DNA of 47,693 nt, taken from Vicingaceae bacterium (GTDB lineage Bacteria > Bacteroidota > Bacteroidia > Flavobacteriales_E > Vicingaceae). Positions 26,107 through 34,729 of this stretch are shown piece by piece (position 1 is the stretch's first letter; every line of letters starts with the position of its first letter). The notes under the pieces were generated by a model. That model did no database searches, had not been told where the DNA came from, and saw nothing but the letters and a program-made list of their open reading frames with translations. Made by a program: the position numbers and the translations under genes. The stretch covers positions 1 to 47,693 of the forward strand of contig JAHYJH010000014.1 of NCBI GenBank assembly GCA_019429185.1. Direction: 5' to 3'.

Positions 26107-27437
26107 GATTTAAAATTTTTTGTTACCATACTGTACAAAAACCTAATATCTCGCTTGGTTGGGTAAAATAAATTTTTAGTTTTTATTGAGGTTTTAGTTA
26201 TAACAAAGATATAGGTAATTACAAAAATGGCAAAATAACTAATTAAAGTAGCAATGGCAGCTCCATTAATATTAAATTTAGGAATTAGATAAATATCAAA
26301 AACAATTGTAAATACCAAACCTACTGAACAAGCTATAATGTTAAAGATGTTTCTGTTTGAGGATACCATTAATACAGAAAATATTTGCGTTATACAAGAA
26401 AACAAAATACCTATAGATAAAATTTGAAAAGGGATTATAGTTGGGGTAAATTCTTCTCCATACATGAATGGGATAATAAAATAGGCAGTTGAAAAAGCTA
26501 CAACAACCAATAAAAAAAAGAATGAAAAACTAAATCTACTTATTTTCGTGAATATAACCAATCTCTTATCATCATCACTATTTGATAGCTTTGGGAGAAT
26601 AACAGAAGCAATTGTTACTGATAAGTATAAAATAATTTGAACAATATTAGCTGCTAACGAATAATGGCTCAACGGTTTTTCATCTAAATAATGGTTAACT
26701 ATCCACAAATCCAGTCTATAATTAAAAAAATTAACAAACATTCCTATATAAATTAATAAGCTATAAGCAACAAACTCTTTTATTTTATTTACAATAGTAG
26801 TATTAAGCTTAGGTATAATAGCTATTTGTCTCATATATAAATAAAACCAAATAATACTATTTAATAATAACAATATTAATGTAGCAACTAAAACGTAATT
26901 AAACTTTTCAATTACTGTAATTTGTTTCTCTTGCAGATAAAAATAGAGTATTGGAAATAGAGCCGCATTTATCACACTATTAATAATGGAGATTCTATTA
27001 ATTATATTGAATTTAGAACGAGCTTGAAAAAAGGAGGTAATTAAGTTATTAAAAAAGGATAGAAAAAAAAGCACAAACAACGAAATAAGATATGGTATTG
27101 TATTATAGTTTTCAGGCAAATAAAATGAGCTGATATCAAGGTAATAAGTAGTAAATAGTAACCCCAATAAAATACTCGAACTCACCAAAAAGATTGCCCA
27201 TGAAATTCCTGCAACAACTTGTTCTGTATATTTTTTACTCGAAATAAAATAAACTATTCCTGTTTGAATTCCAAAGGAAAAAATTAGCAAGAACAATAGG
27301 TAGTTGGCTTGAAATAGAGAAAAAACTCCTTTTGCTTCTTCACCCAAAATCCGTGTAGAAAATACGCCACTAACAATTCCCAATATAAAAACAGGAATTT
27401 GAGTAAGCACAGAATTAATGAGGTTTCTCCCTAACAT
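26103..27437 (-). CDS. Wzx-type polysaccharide flippase
   Basis: 444 residues, almost entirely hydrophobic, with about 12-14 membrane segments. The N-terminus GRNLINSVLTQIPVFILGIV, then STRILGEEAKGVFSLFQANY, matches the MOP/PST flippase pattern (polysaccharide biosynthesis protein). It would carry undecaprenyl-linked repeat units across the inner membrane. First gene of the leftward run, divergent from the amidotransferase across a 158-bp spacer. Together with the polymerase-like protein at 32143 it suggests the Wzx/Wzy assembly route. Confidence 0.85.
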   Translation of the reverse strand: MLGRNLINSVLTQIPVFILGIVSGVFSTRILGEEAKGVFSLFQANYLLFLLIFSFGIQTGIVYFISSKKYTEQVVAGISWAIFLVSSSILLGLLFTTYYLDISSFYLPENYNTIPYLISLFVLFFLSFFNNLITSFFQARSKFNIINRISIINSVINAALFPILYFYLQEKQITVIEKFNYVLVATLILLLLNSIIWFYLYMRQIAIIPKLNTTIVNKIKEFVAYSLLIYIGMFVNFFNYRLDLWIVNHYLDEKPLSHYSLAANIVQIILYLSVTIASVILPKLSNSDDDKRLVIFTKISRFSFSFFFLLVVVAFSTAYFIIPFMYGEEFTPTIIPFQILSIGILFSCITQIFSVLMVSSNRNIFNIIACSVGLVFTIVFDIYLIPKFNINGAAIATLISYFAIFVITYIFVITKTSIKTKNLFYPTKRDIRFLYSMVTKNFKS

Positions 27438-27539
27438 TCAAATAGAAAATTACAATACGGCTAAAATAACCAAATTGAATGGAAATTAAATCGCCTTTTT
27501 ACATAATCAACATAAACATAACTTATTTTACTATAATTT

Positions 27540-27547
27540 TACATTTG
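27540..27547 (+). promoter_or_regulatory. -10 box TACATTTG for the rightward sugar operon
   Basis: An exact TAnnTTTG match 48 bases before the ATG at 27596, in the divergent spacer. No good -33 TTG at the usual distance. Confidence 0.45.
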
Positions 27548-27595
27548 TTAATGTATCTTTATCGTTAATAGATTTAAACTTGTTAAAGATTATTT

Positions 27596-28705
27596 ATGCC
27601 TGATTTAAAATACCAACAATGTACTAGATGCGTAATGGACAACAGTGATGTTGAAATTACATTTGATGAAAATGGGTATTGTAATCATTGTGTCGATTAT
27701 TACGAACGTATTTCTAAATTAATGTATCAAGGAGCATCAAGCGATGCTCAACTCGCTGAGATTATAGAAAAAATTAAAGCTACTGGTAAAAACAATAAAT
27801 ACGACTGTGTTATTGGAATTAGTGGTGGAATAGATAGTTGTTATGTTGCTTTTAAAGCAAAAAAAATGGGACTAAAACCATTAGCAGTTCACATGGACAA
27901 TGGTTGGAATTCTGAATTGGCAGTTAGTAATATTGAGAAAATTTTAAACCAGCTCGATATTGATTTATTTACTTATGTGTTGGATTGGGATGAATTTAAA
28001 GATTTACAACTCTCTTTTTTAAAAGCATCTGTTCCTGAAATAGAAACTCCAACAGATATTGCCATACTTGCCATACTTCATCAAGTTGCAGCTAAACACG
28101 ATATAAAATATATACTTAGTGGAGGAAACTTTGCTACCGAAGGTATTTTACCTAAAAGTTGGCATTATGATGCTAAGGATGAAAAATATTTAAAATCTAT
28201 TCATAAACAATTTAGCAAAAAACCTTTAAAAACCTTTCCTACATTTGGTTTTTTAAAAGAGGTGTATTACAAATTTGTAAAGGGAATAAAAATTATTTAT
28301 TTTCTTAATTATATCCCATACTCTAAAAAAGAAGCCATTGAATTGCTTGAAAAAGAATTGAATTGGAAAAATTATGGAGGAAAACATCATGAGTCAAGAT
28401 ATACAAGAATTGTACAATCTTATATTTTACCCGTTAAATTTAATATTGACTATCGTAAATCAACTTCTTCCACACAAATTTGTGCTGGTGAAATTACAAG
28501 AGAACAAGCAATTAAGGAGTTAGAACCAAAGCCTTATAACGAAAAACAGGTAGAGGAAGATAAGGAATATTTATGTAAAAAATTAGGTATATCTCTAACA
28601 GATTTTGATAATATGATGAAAAGTCCTCCAAAAACCCATAACGATTATCCAAATAATAAAAAGGTATTGGAGTTTATTTATGGAGCTTATCGTAAATTCT
28701 TTTGA
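27596..28705 (+). CDS. N-acetyl sugar amidotransferase (WbpG/PseA-like)
   Basis: 369 residues. It has a zinc-knuckle-like N-terminus with C9xxC12 and C29xxC32 (CTRC, CNHC), and a PP-loop ATP-pyrophosphatase motif SGGIDS at 76-81 in GISGGIDSCYVA. Downstream LAVHMDNGWNSELAV and the second conserved segment LSGGNFATEGILPKSWHY fit the family. These enzymes convert a sugar acetamido group to an acetamidino group, as in WbpG of Pseudomonas B-band O-antigen and PseA of flagellin modification. WbpG-type members usually take ammonia from HisH/HisF-like partners; neither is encoded in this window. Confidence 0.88.
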   Translation: MPDLKYQQCTRCVMDNSDVEITFDENGYCNHCVDYYERISKLMYQGASSDAQLAEIIEKIKATGKNNKYDCVIGISGGIDSCYVAFKAKKMGLKPLAVHMDNGWNSELAVSNIEKILNQLDIDLFTYVLDWDEFKDLQLSFLKASVPEIETPTDIAILAILHQVAAKHDIKYILSGGNFATEGILPKSWHYDAKDEKYLKSIHKQFSKKPLKTFPTFGFLKEVYYKFVKGIKIIYFLNYIPYSKKEAIELLEKELNWKNYGGKHHESRYTRIVQSYILPVKFNIDYRKSTSSTQICAGEITREQAIKELEPKPYNEKQVEEDKEYLCKKLGISLTDFDNMMKSPPKTHNDYPNNKKVLEFIYGAYRKFF

Positions 28706-28761
28706 TAAAAGTATGTAAATTGAAATCTATATTTTCAATTTACATAGTTTTTAGTTTTATC

Positions 28762-28789
28762 TTGATTAGCATCAATAATTGTAAATTTG
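28762..28789 (+). promoter_or_regulatory. Promoter for the epimerase gene (TTG, 17 bp, TAAATTTG)
   Basis: TTG at 28762-28764 and TAAATTTG at 28782-28789 with a 17-bp gap match the Bacteroidota -33/-10 layout. The ATG at 28807 follows 17 bases later. This supports 28807 as the start and gives the epimerase gene its own promoter after the amidotransferase. Confidence 0.65.
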
Positions 28790-28806
28790 CAAAAAAATAT
28801 AAGTTT

Positions 28807-29802
28807 ATGCCAACATCATTAATTACAGGAGGAGCAGGTTTTATTGGAGCTCATGTTACCAATCATTTAATTAAATTAGGACATCAAGTTATAGTTCTTG
28901 ACGATTTAAGCGGTGGTTTTGAGGATTTTGTAAATACTAAAGCCATTTTTGTTAAAGGGTCTGTTACCGATGAAAATTTAGTTCAAGAGCTATTTAATAA
29001 ATACAAATTTGATTATGTTTATCATTTGGCGGCCTATGCAGCTGAAGGATTAAGTCATTTTATTAGGCGATTTAACTACAACAATAATTTAATAGGAAGT
29101 ATTAATTTAATTAATGAATCAATTAAACATAAAGTTGAACGATTTGTTTTTACTTCATCAATTGCGGTATATGGTGCGTTAACACCACCAATGCGAGAAG
29201 ACATGCCCCCGCAACCTGAAGACCCTTATGGAGTAGCAAAATATGCTGTTGAGTTAGATTTAAAAACTGCTCACGAAATGTTTGGACTGAATTATACCAT
29301 TTTCCGACCGCACAATGTGTATGGTGAATATCAAAACATTGGTGATAAATACAGAAATGTGATAGGAATTTTTATGAATCAGTTGATGCAAGGTAAATCA
29401 TTATCGGTTTTTGGTGATGGAAAACAAACCCGAGCATTTAGTTATATTGATGATGTGGCTCCATATATTGCCAATTGTGTGAATATCCCAGCATCGTGTA
29501 ATGAAATCTTCAATATTGGTGCAGACCAAGAATATACGGTATTACAATTAGCAGAAACCATACAAAAGTCTATGGGAATAAATAAACCCATTCTGCACTT
29601 AGACCCAAGAAACGAAGTAGTTCATGCTCATGCCGACCATGCAAAAGCAAAAAAAGTATTTCAGATCAATCAATTTACTTCCTTAAATGAAGGTGTTGTT
29701 AAAATGGCAAATTGGGCTAAACAAGTTGGAGCAAGAGAAAGTTCAAAGTTTAAAAATATAGAAATTACTGAAAAACTACCCCCTTTTTGGGTGGGTAACT
29801 AA
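28807..29802 (+). CDS. NAD-dependent sugar epimerase/dehydratase (SDR, UDP-glucose 4-epimerase-like)
   Basis: 331 residues from the ATG at 28807; an in-frame TTG at 28702 would prepend 35 hydrophobic residues and place the promoter inside the gene. The NAD-binding GGAGFIG lies at 8-14. The catalytic triad is visible: S117/S118 in FTSSIAVYG, Y141 and K145 in PYGVAKYA. FRPHNVYG and FSYIDDV are typical of extended SDR sugar epimerases. It interconverts or dehydrates a nucleotide sugar for the polysaccharide; which one is uncertain (4-epimerase or 4,6-dehydratase relatives). Confidence 0.87.
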   Translation: MPTSLITGGAGFIGAHVTNHLIKLGHQVIVLDDLSGGFEDFVNTKAIFVKGSVTDENLVQELFNKYKFDYVYHLAAYAAEGLSHFIRRFNYNNNLIGSINLINESIKHKVERFVFTSSIAVYGALTPPMREDMPPQPEDPYGVAKYAVELDLKTAHEMFGLNYTIFRPHNVYGEYQNIGDKYRNVIGIFMNQLMQGKSLSVFGDGKQTRAFSYIDDVAPYIANCVNIPASCNEIFNIGADQEYTVLQLAETIQKSMGINKPILHLDPRNEVVHAHADHAKAKKVFQINQFTSLNEGVVKMANWAKQVGARESSKFKNIEITEKLPPFWVGN

Positions 29803-29892
29803 CGAGCAATACAAAAATTATCTTTCTTAGATGATAAAAGATAGTATTTTTATCTTATGAATAGGATAAAATGGAAAGTTATTTACTTTTAA

Positions 29893-31017
29893 ATGAAAAA
29901 AACTGAATATTTTGAGAATTTAGATGGGCTAAGATTTTTTAGTTTCTTATCAGTATTTTTTTTTCATAGTTTTCACACAAATTCTGATTATTTAAAATCA
30001 TTGCCTATATATGATTTTATTAAATTTAATGTTTTTGGTGAGGGAAATTTAGGAGTTAATTTCTTTTTTGTTTTAAGTGGATTTCTAATAACTTACTTAT
30101 TAATAAAAGAGAAAAAAATTAATGCTCAAATAAACATTAAATTATTCTTAATCAGGCGTGTTTTAAGAATTTGGCCACTATTTTTTTTCTGTGTAGGTTT
30201 CGGTTTTTTAATCTTTCCTCAAGTTAAATTATTTTTTGGACAAACTCCATATGAGACCGCAAATCCATTATACTATATAACTTTCCTAAATAATTTTGAT
30301 TTTATACGAAATGGGCCACCAGACTCATCTGTTTTGGGTATTTTATGGAGTATAGCAATTGAAGAACAATTTTATCTAATTTGGCCTTTAATACTTTTTT
30401 TATTTCCTGTAAAAAAATTCTGGATTCCCTTTTCTTTAATAATCTTATTAAGTTTAATTTTTAGAGCCTTTAATGATGACTATTTAGTACATGAACTACA
30501 TACTCTTTCCTGTATTAGTGATATGGCTGTTGGTGCTTTTGGGGCATGGTTAATATTAGAATTTAATACTTTTAAATCAAGAATTCAACAACTGAATAAA
30601 AAATATATTGCATTAATTTACCTTCTGACTATTATTGTTTATTTTTTTAGATCGGAATTATTATACACATCATTTGAGATTAGAATTTTTGAGCGTTTAA
30701 TAGTTTCAATAATATTTCTATTTGTCATTCTTGAGCAAAATTATGCCCAAAACTCTTTTTATAAATTATCTAATTTAAAATACATTTCTAAATTAGGTAA
30801 AATAACTTATGGATTATATTGCCTTCATTTTATTGGAATATTAATTTCTATTAATTTGACAAAAATATTTTCTTTTAACACGAGTCTTTGGCAAGTATTA
30901 TTGTTAGAAACATTTTTAGCATTACTAATAACTATAGTTATAAGTAAAATAAGCTATCAATATTTAGAATCTCCTTTTTTACGTTTAAAAAATAAATTTA
31001 ATTCTTTCGTCAATTAA
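29893..31017 (+). CDS. Acyltransferase family 3 membrane protein (OafA/YrhL-like)
   Basis: 374 residues with about ten membrane segments. The N-terminus ENLDGLRFFSFLSVFFFHSF has the family's LDGLRFF and catalytic His segment, followed by GVNFFFVLSGFLITYLL and LIRRVLRIWPLFF. LGILWSIAIEEQFYLIWPL (about 150-170) is the diagnostic second signature. Such proteins transfer acetyl or other acyl groups to surface glycans. It lies 90 bases after the epimerase gene. Confidence 0.92.
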   Translation: MKKTEYFENLDGLRFFSFLSVFFFHSFHTNSDYLKSLPIYDFIKFNVFGEGNLGVNFFFVLSGFLITYLLIKEKKINAQINIKLFLIRRVLRIWPLFFFCVGFGFLIFPQVKLFFGQTPYETANPLYYITFLNNFDFIRNGPPDSSVLGILWSIAIEEQFYLIWPLILFLFPVKKFWIPFSLIILLSLIFRAFNDDYLVHELHTLSCISDMAVGAFGAWLILEFNTFKSRIQQLNKKYIALIYLLTIIVYFFRSELLYTSFEIRIFERLIVSIIFLFVILEQNYAQNSFYKLSNLKYISKLGKITYGLYCLHFIGILISINLTKIFSFNTSLWQVLLLETFLALLITIVISKISYQYLESPFLRLKNKFNSFVN

Positions 31018-31068
31018 TAAGAATGTAGTTTTTTGTAAAAAATTATTCAACCTTTGTTTAGAATCAAT

Positions 31069-32142
31069 ATGACTAAAATCCTATTTCTAACCCCTTATCC
31101 TTTAAATTCAGCTCCAAGCCAACGATTTAGGTTTGAGCAATATTTACAGTTTTTACAAAATGAAAACATCAAGTATGAATTAACCTCATTTTTGGATGAA
31201 AAAACTTGGACTGTTTTTTATAAAAAAGGGTTTACATTCCAAAAAATACTTGGAATATTAAAAGGTATTTTAAAAAGGCATTTTATTCTTTTCTCCCTTC
31301 ATAAATACGACAAGCTATTTATTCACAGAGAAGCATGTTTAGTTGGTCCCGCTTATTTTGAATGGTTGTATGCAAGAGTTTTTAGAAAGGAGGTAATCTA
31401 TGATTTTGATGATGCGATTTGGATTAAAGATGTTTCTGATGTAAATAAAAAATTGAGTTGGCTTAAATTCCCAAACAAAACAGGTAAAATCATTACTTAT
31501 TCAACTACTGTTATAGCTGGAAACAACTATCTGGCAAATTATGCTCTTCAATTTAATATTAATGTGAAAGTGATTCCTACCACTATTGATGTAACCTATC
31601 ATTATCCTCATAAAATCGTAAGACAAAATGAAAAAATAAGAATTGGTTGGACGGGAACCATCACAACAAATAATCATTTAAAGCTTTTATTTTCTGTATT
31701 AGTTAAACTAAAAAAGAAATACCCACAAGTTGAGTTGGTAATGATTTCAAATACTAATATAGCCGATCCTTCAATTGAAATATCTTACCAGCAATGGAAT
31801 AAAAATACCGAAATTGAAGATTTATCACGTTTTGACATAGGTATAATGCCTTTACCCGATGATGAGTGGGCAAAAGGAAAATGTGGATTTAAAGGATTAC
31901 AATATATGGCATTGGAAATCCCAACCATCATGTCGCCAGTTGGAGTAAATACGGAAATTATTGAAGATGGTAAGAATGGATTCTTGGCGACTTCTGATAC
32001 TGATTGGATAGAAAAATTAAGTCGATTAATAGAAACCAAAGAACTACGAGAAAAAATAGGGAGGGCAGGAAGAAAAACTGTTGTTGAGAATTATTCGATA
32101 GAATCTCAAAAAGAAGCGTTTTTTAAAATCATACAGGAATAA
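31069..32142 (+). CDS. Glycosyltransferase (GT-B)
   Basis: The ATG at 31069 (MTKILFLTPYPLNSAPSQRF) is preferred to the TTG at 31054; 357 residues. The N-terminal PSQRFRFEQYLQFL pattern and VIYDFDDAIWI are common in GT-B transferases of polysaccharide loci. The C-terminal half shows IRIGWTGTITTNNHLKLLF, DIGIMPLPDDEWAKGKCGFK and LQYMALEIPTIMSPVGVNTE, the donor-binding region. Sugar unknown. Its stop directly abuts the stop of the convergent polymerase-like gene. Confidence 0.82.
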   Translation: MTKILFLTPYPLNSAPSQRFRFEQYLQFLQNENIKYELTSFLDEKTWTVFYKKGFTFQKILGILKGILKRHFILFSLHKYDKLFIHREACLVGPAYFEWLYARVFRKEVIYDFDDAIWIKDVSDVNKKLSWLKFPNKTGKIITYSTTVIAGNNYLANYALQFNINVKVIPTTIDVTYHYPHKIVRQNEKIRIGWTGTITTNNHLKLLFSVLVKLKKKYPQVELVMISNTNIADPSIEISYQQWNKNTEIEDLSRFDIGIMPLPDDEWAKGKCGFKGLQYMALEIPTIMSPVGVNTEIIEDGKNGFLATSDTDWIEKLSRLIETKELREKIGRAGRKTVVENYSIESQKEAFFKIIQE

Positions 32143-33510
32143 TTATCTCCCAACACTTGCTTTCTGTTCATCTTTTGCAATGTTGTAAATTAGAAACAAA
32201 GCTGTTACAAACAACAATTGTGCAGGCATTTTGTATCTAGACAATGCACCAAAATTGTAGGAACTAACCCCAACCACAACTCCAAATATTATAGAAAAAA
32301 TCATCATAAACAAAATGTCCTTATTTTTAAATATGATTTTAAAAAATAAGAATCTGTACTTTAATAATAAATAAACTACAAATAATAATAGTAAAAAACT
32401 TTCTAAAGCCCCAATAAGCGTTGGGATATTTCGAATTTCCGAAAGATAAGGTCTGAAAAAAGTAACATTGAGCGCGGCTGGTGTCACTTTTAAAAAACCA
32501 AGTGGAGTAAATTCAACTTCTCCTAATGTATATCCAGATTGATTTTGAGTAGCATTTAGGTAGCCATGCCATGACTGAAATCCTTCTAATGTTTGTTCTA
32601 TTTTATTGATATCGTATTTTCCAGCTCCAATGGAGATGTTTTTTAAAACAAAAAAAGTGCTTATTGAAATTGTAAAAACAAGTAAAGGAATTAATATAAC
32701 ACGAATGAAACTTCCCTTAATTAGGTTTTTTAAGTTAGTTTGACCCCAAATTAAAAGTGCGGGTAATAAAATATAAAGAATATAAGGTTTTAAGTAATAA
32801 ATTAAAATTGAGGCTAAGAAAATGATAAAAAAACTATAAATAATCTTTCGTTTAAAAATGAAGATATTTGAAAAAGAATAAATCATCCAGCCCATACAAC
32901 TTATTGTTACTGTATCTTTTAAAATACCTGACCCCCAGTACATAATTGTAGGTATCATAAAAAAACTAACCAATAGATGTTTGCTATAGTTGGGATAAAG
33001 CTTACATAAATTCGAGTAAGCCATCCACAAGCCAACAAAAGAAATTGAAGCAAAAATTATTGTTGTGCTACCATAAGAAAATAGGCTTAAGAAATTTATA
33101 AAAAAAAGAATTCTAACAAGTAGCCAAATATCGCTTCCATTAATAAAATCTAACGTGTAATAACTAATATTCGTTGTTGATAGATTTAAAGAGTCATAAT
33201 TTTTAAAAATCATTTCGATTCCATCAAGTGGGTTGGTTACAAAGACTTTGAAAATATCAATTGAAGCTTGAAAATACATTAAACTATCTCCAGGAGTAAA
33301 ATATACAGTTAAAAGAGCAAATATAAAACCTCCCGCTACTTTTGCAGTTAATGCTAAAATGAAATATTTATACTCTGGATTTTTGGCTATCTTAACTTTT
33401 TTATAGTGATAAGCAATAATATAAATAACAGCAAAATACAATATTGCCAAACAAATATCATAAAGTCCTAAATGGAGGTCTATATATTTTAAGTTGTCTT
33501 CTGTTAGCAT
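32143..33510 (-). CDS. Multispanning membrane protein, candidate O-antigen polymerase (Wzy-like)
   Basis: 455 residues with about 11-12 membrane segments and a longer periplasmic loop near residues 290-345 (SIGAGKYDINKIEQTLEGFQ and after), the general plan of Wzy polymerases. No sequence motif fixes the activity, as is usual for Wzy. The assignment relies on topology, on the flippase and transferase neighbours, and on the lack of any other polymerase candidate. Its ATG follows directly after the stop of a truncated AbiE-type toxin gene, marking a rearrangement junction. Confidence 0.5.
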   Translation of the reverse strand: MLTEDNLKYIDLHLGLYDICLAILYFAVIYIIAYHYKKVKIAKNPEYKYFILALTAKVAGGFIFALLTVYFTPGDSLMYFQASIDIFKVFVTNPLDGIEMIFKNYDSLNLSTTNISYYTLDFINGSDIWLLVRILFFINFLSLFSYGSTTIIFASISFVGLWMAYSNLCKLYPNYSKHLLVSFFMIPTIMYWGSGILKDTVTISCMGWMIYSFSNIFIFKRKIIYSFFIIFLASILIYYLKPYILYILLPALLIWGQTNLKNLIKGSFIRVILIPLLVFTISISTFFVLKNISIGAGKYDINKIEQTLEGFQSWHGYLNATQNQSGYTLGEVEFTPLGFLKVTPAALNVTFFRPYLSEIRNIPTLIGALESFLLLLFVVYLLLKYRFLFFKIIFKNKDILFMMIFSIIFGVVVGVSSYNFGALSRYKMPAQLLFVTALFLIYNIAKDEQKASVGR

Positions 33511-33813
33511 TTATTTCCTGTAAAATTGTTTAACCCCATTAATGATAAAATGAGCTTGTTCTTTATTTTCTAAAATAGAAACAATTTTATCCGAAACTTT
33601 AGATTGAAGCAGTGTTTTAGTCCGCGACTGGTTTTTATCTTTAAAGGTAAACAAATCAAAATCGATGGATTCTCTATGTCCTAATAACAGGGCAATAGCT
33701 GTACCTCCAACTAAATAATAGTCGGATTTGTATTGCTTAATAAGTGGCAATAAGTCGAGCTGACTTTGGCTAAGAATATTTAAGTAAACCTTTTGATTCA
33801 AAATATTTTCCAA
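33511..33813 (-). pseudogene. Truncated AbiEii/AbiGii-type nucleotidyltransferase toxin
   Basis: The N-terminal nucleotidyltransferase signature is clear: YYLVGGTAIALLLGHRESID, then FDLFT, giving the GG...DFD metal site. Family members run to about 200-300 residues; here the frame stops after 100, straight after INGVKQFYRK, and the next base begins the polymerase-like gene. The C-terminal half is lost, so the toxin is probably inactive. The start appears to be TTG at 33813, inside the end of the preceding gene (44-base overlap), as in coupled toxin-antitoxin operons. Confidence 0.75.
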
Positions 33814-34060
33814 ACATGTTTAAGGTGGATAACCTGTAGTTTTGTCGTTGATGTTTTTTTACTTTTATAATGTTGTTTTCTACAATTTTAGCTATTTTTT
33901 TTTCACCCACAATATCAATCAATTCTTTAATTTGAGGCAAATCGGCATAACTTAAAATAAACTCTACCAACACTTCATCGCTTATGGCATGTAATTTATC
34001 CTTTCGGATGTACCAAAACAAATGTGCATTTTCGTCTATAAATTGGTTTCGAGTTTTCAT
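33770..34060 (-). CDS. Antitoxin-like partner of the truncated AbiE-type toxin
   Basis: 96 residues from the ATG at 34060 (an in-frame GTG at 34075 would add five). Acidic and helical; contains LFWYIRKDKLHAISDEVLVE and later a basic tail KKHQRQNYRLSTLNMFGKYF. Proteins of this style (DUF6922-like, family name from memory) commonly precede AbiEii-type nucleotidyltransferase toxins. It overlaps the toxin remnant by 44 bases. It may survive alone because the toxin is broken. Confidence 0.55.
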   Translation of the reverse strand: MKTRNQFIDENAHLFWYIRKDKLHAISDEVLVEFILSYADLPQIKELIDIVGEKKIAKIVENNIIKVKKHQRQNYRLSTLNMFGKYFESKGLLKYS

Positions 34061-34070
34061 TTTTTTATTT

Positions 34071-34124
34071 GCCACAAAGACACTAAGACCCGAAGTTTCA
34101 CAATTATTTCTTGTGGCTTAGTGG
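34071..34124. repeat. Left repeat flanking the GxxExxY gene
   Basis: GCCACAAAGACACTAAG at one side and TTGTGGCTTAGTGG at the other form an imperfect hairpin around TTTCACAATTATTTCTT. The central TTTCACAATTATTTCTT (34096-34112) recurs in the same orientation at 34661-34677, so the GxxExxY gene is bracketed by related copies. Confidence 0.65.
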
Positions 34125-34155
34125 TACTATTTTTTTGATTTAGAACTTAATAAAG

Positions 34156-34545
34156 TTAAACAACCATTCTTTTTATTCCATTTTTAATTAATGACACATT
34201 AAAATTGATTAGAAAACCTAATCGCTTATTTGTTAGTTTCAAATGACTAAGTAATTGAGCCTCCCAAACAGGGTTAACATTTTCTAAGGCTTTCAATTCA
34301 ACTATTACTAGGTCATTGACTAATACATCTAGTCTTAATCCCTCATCAAATACAATTCCATCAAATGATATTGGAATATCAATTTGTCTATTAACAAGAA
34401 AGCCTTGTTCAGTCAAAACATGACACATACACACCTCATAAACCCTTTCTAATAAACCTGGTCCTAATTGTTTATGTACTTTGTATGCTGCATTAACAAT
34501 AGCTTTTCCAATTTGTTCCTCTTCAGGTGATAGTGGTTCAAACAT
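34156..34545 (-). CDS. GxxExxY protein (PD-(D/E)XK nuclease-fold superfamily)
   Basis: 129 residues. The namesake motif is GPGLLERVYE near residues 28-37 (G-x-x-E-x-x-Y), and IVELKALENVNPVWEAQLL holds the nuclease-like ExK pair. Further family features are the D in GLRLDVLVNDL and the final KLTNKRLGFLINFNVSLIKNGIKR. The family is common in Bacteroidota, function unproven, and often lies within repeats built on CACAAAGACAC, as it does here on both sides. Confidence 0.88.
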   Translation of the reverse strand: MFEPLSPEEEQIGKAIVNAAYKVHKQLGPGLLERVYEVCMCHVLTEQGFLVNRQIDIPISFDGIVFDEGLRLDVLVNDLVIVELKALENVNPVWEAQLLSHLKLTNKRLGFLINFNVSLIKNGIKRMVV

Positions 34546-34636
34546 TTATTCGTGTTCTTTTGAGCTTAAGTTGTAGATTAATCAGCTACATTAGTAGCTC
34601 AAAGATACTAAAATATGTTACTACTCAGTCTTTTTT

Positions 34637-34712
34637 ACACCAAGACATCAAGACAGAAAATTTCACAATTATTTCTTTGTGTTTCTTTGTGTCTTTGTGC
34701 CTTAGTGGCATA
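34637..34712. repeat. Right repeat flanking the GxxExxY gene
   Basis: Contains CACCAAGACATCAAGACAG, TTTCACAATTATTTCTT (34661-34677) and a run built on CTTTGTGT ending CCTTAGTGGCA. Its first half pairs with its second half, giving a long imperfect hairpin. It shares the central 17-mer and the CTTAGTGG end with the left copy. Confidence 0.65.
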
Positions 34713-34729
34713 AATTTTATGAGTAAAAA

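Noticed and set aside
28702-28806. A 35-residue hydrophobic leader on the epimerase from TTG 28702
   Set aside because: The promoter (TTG, 17 bp, TAAATTTG) lies inside it, and cytoplasmic SDR enzymes begin a few residues before GGAGFIG.
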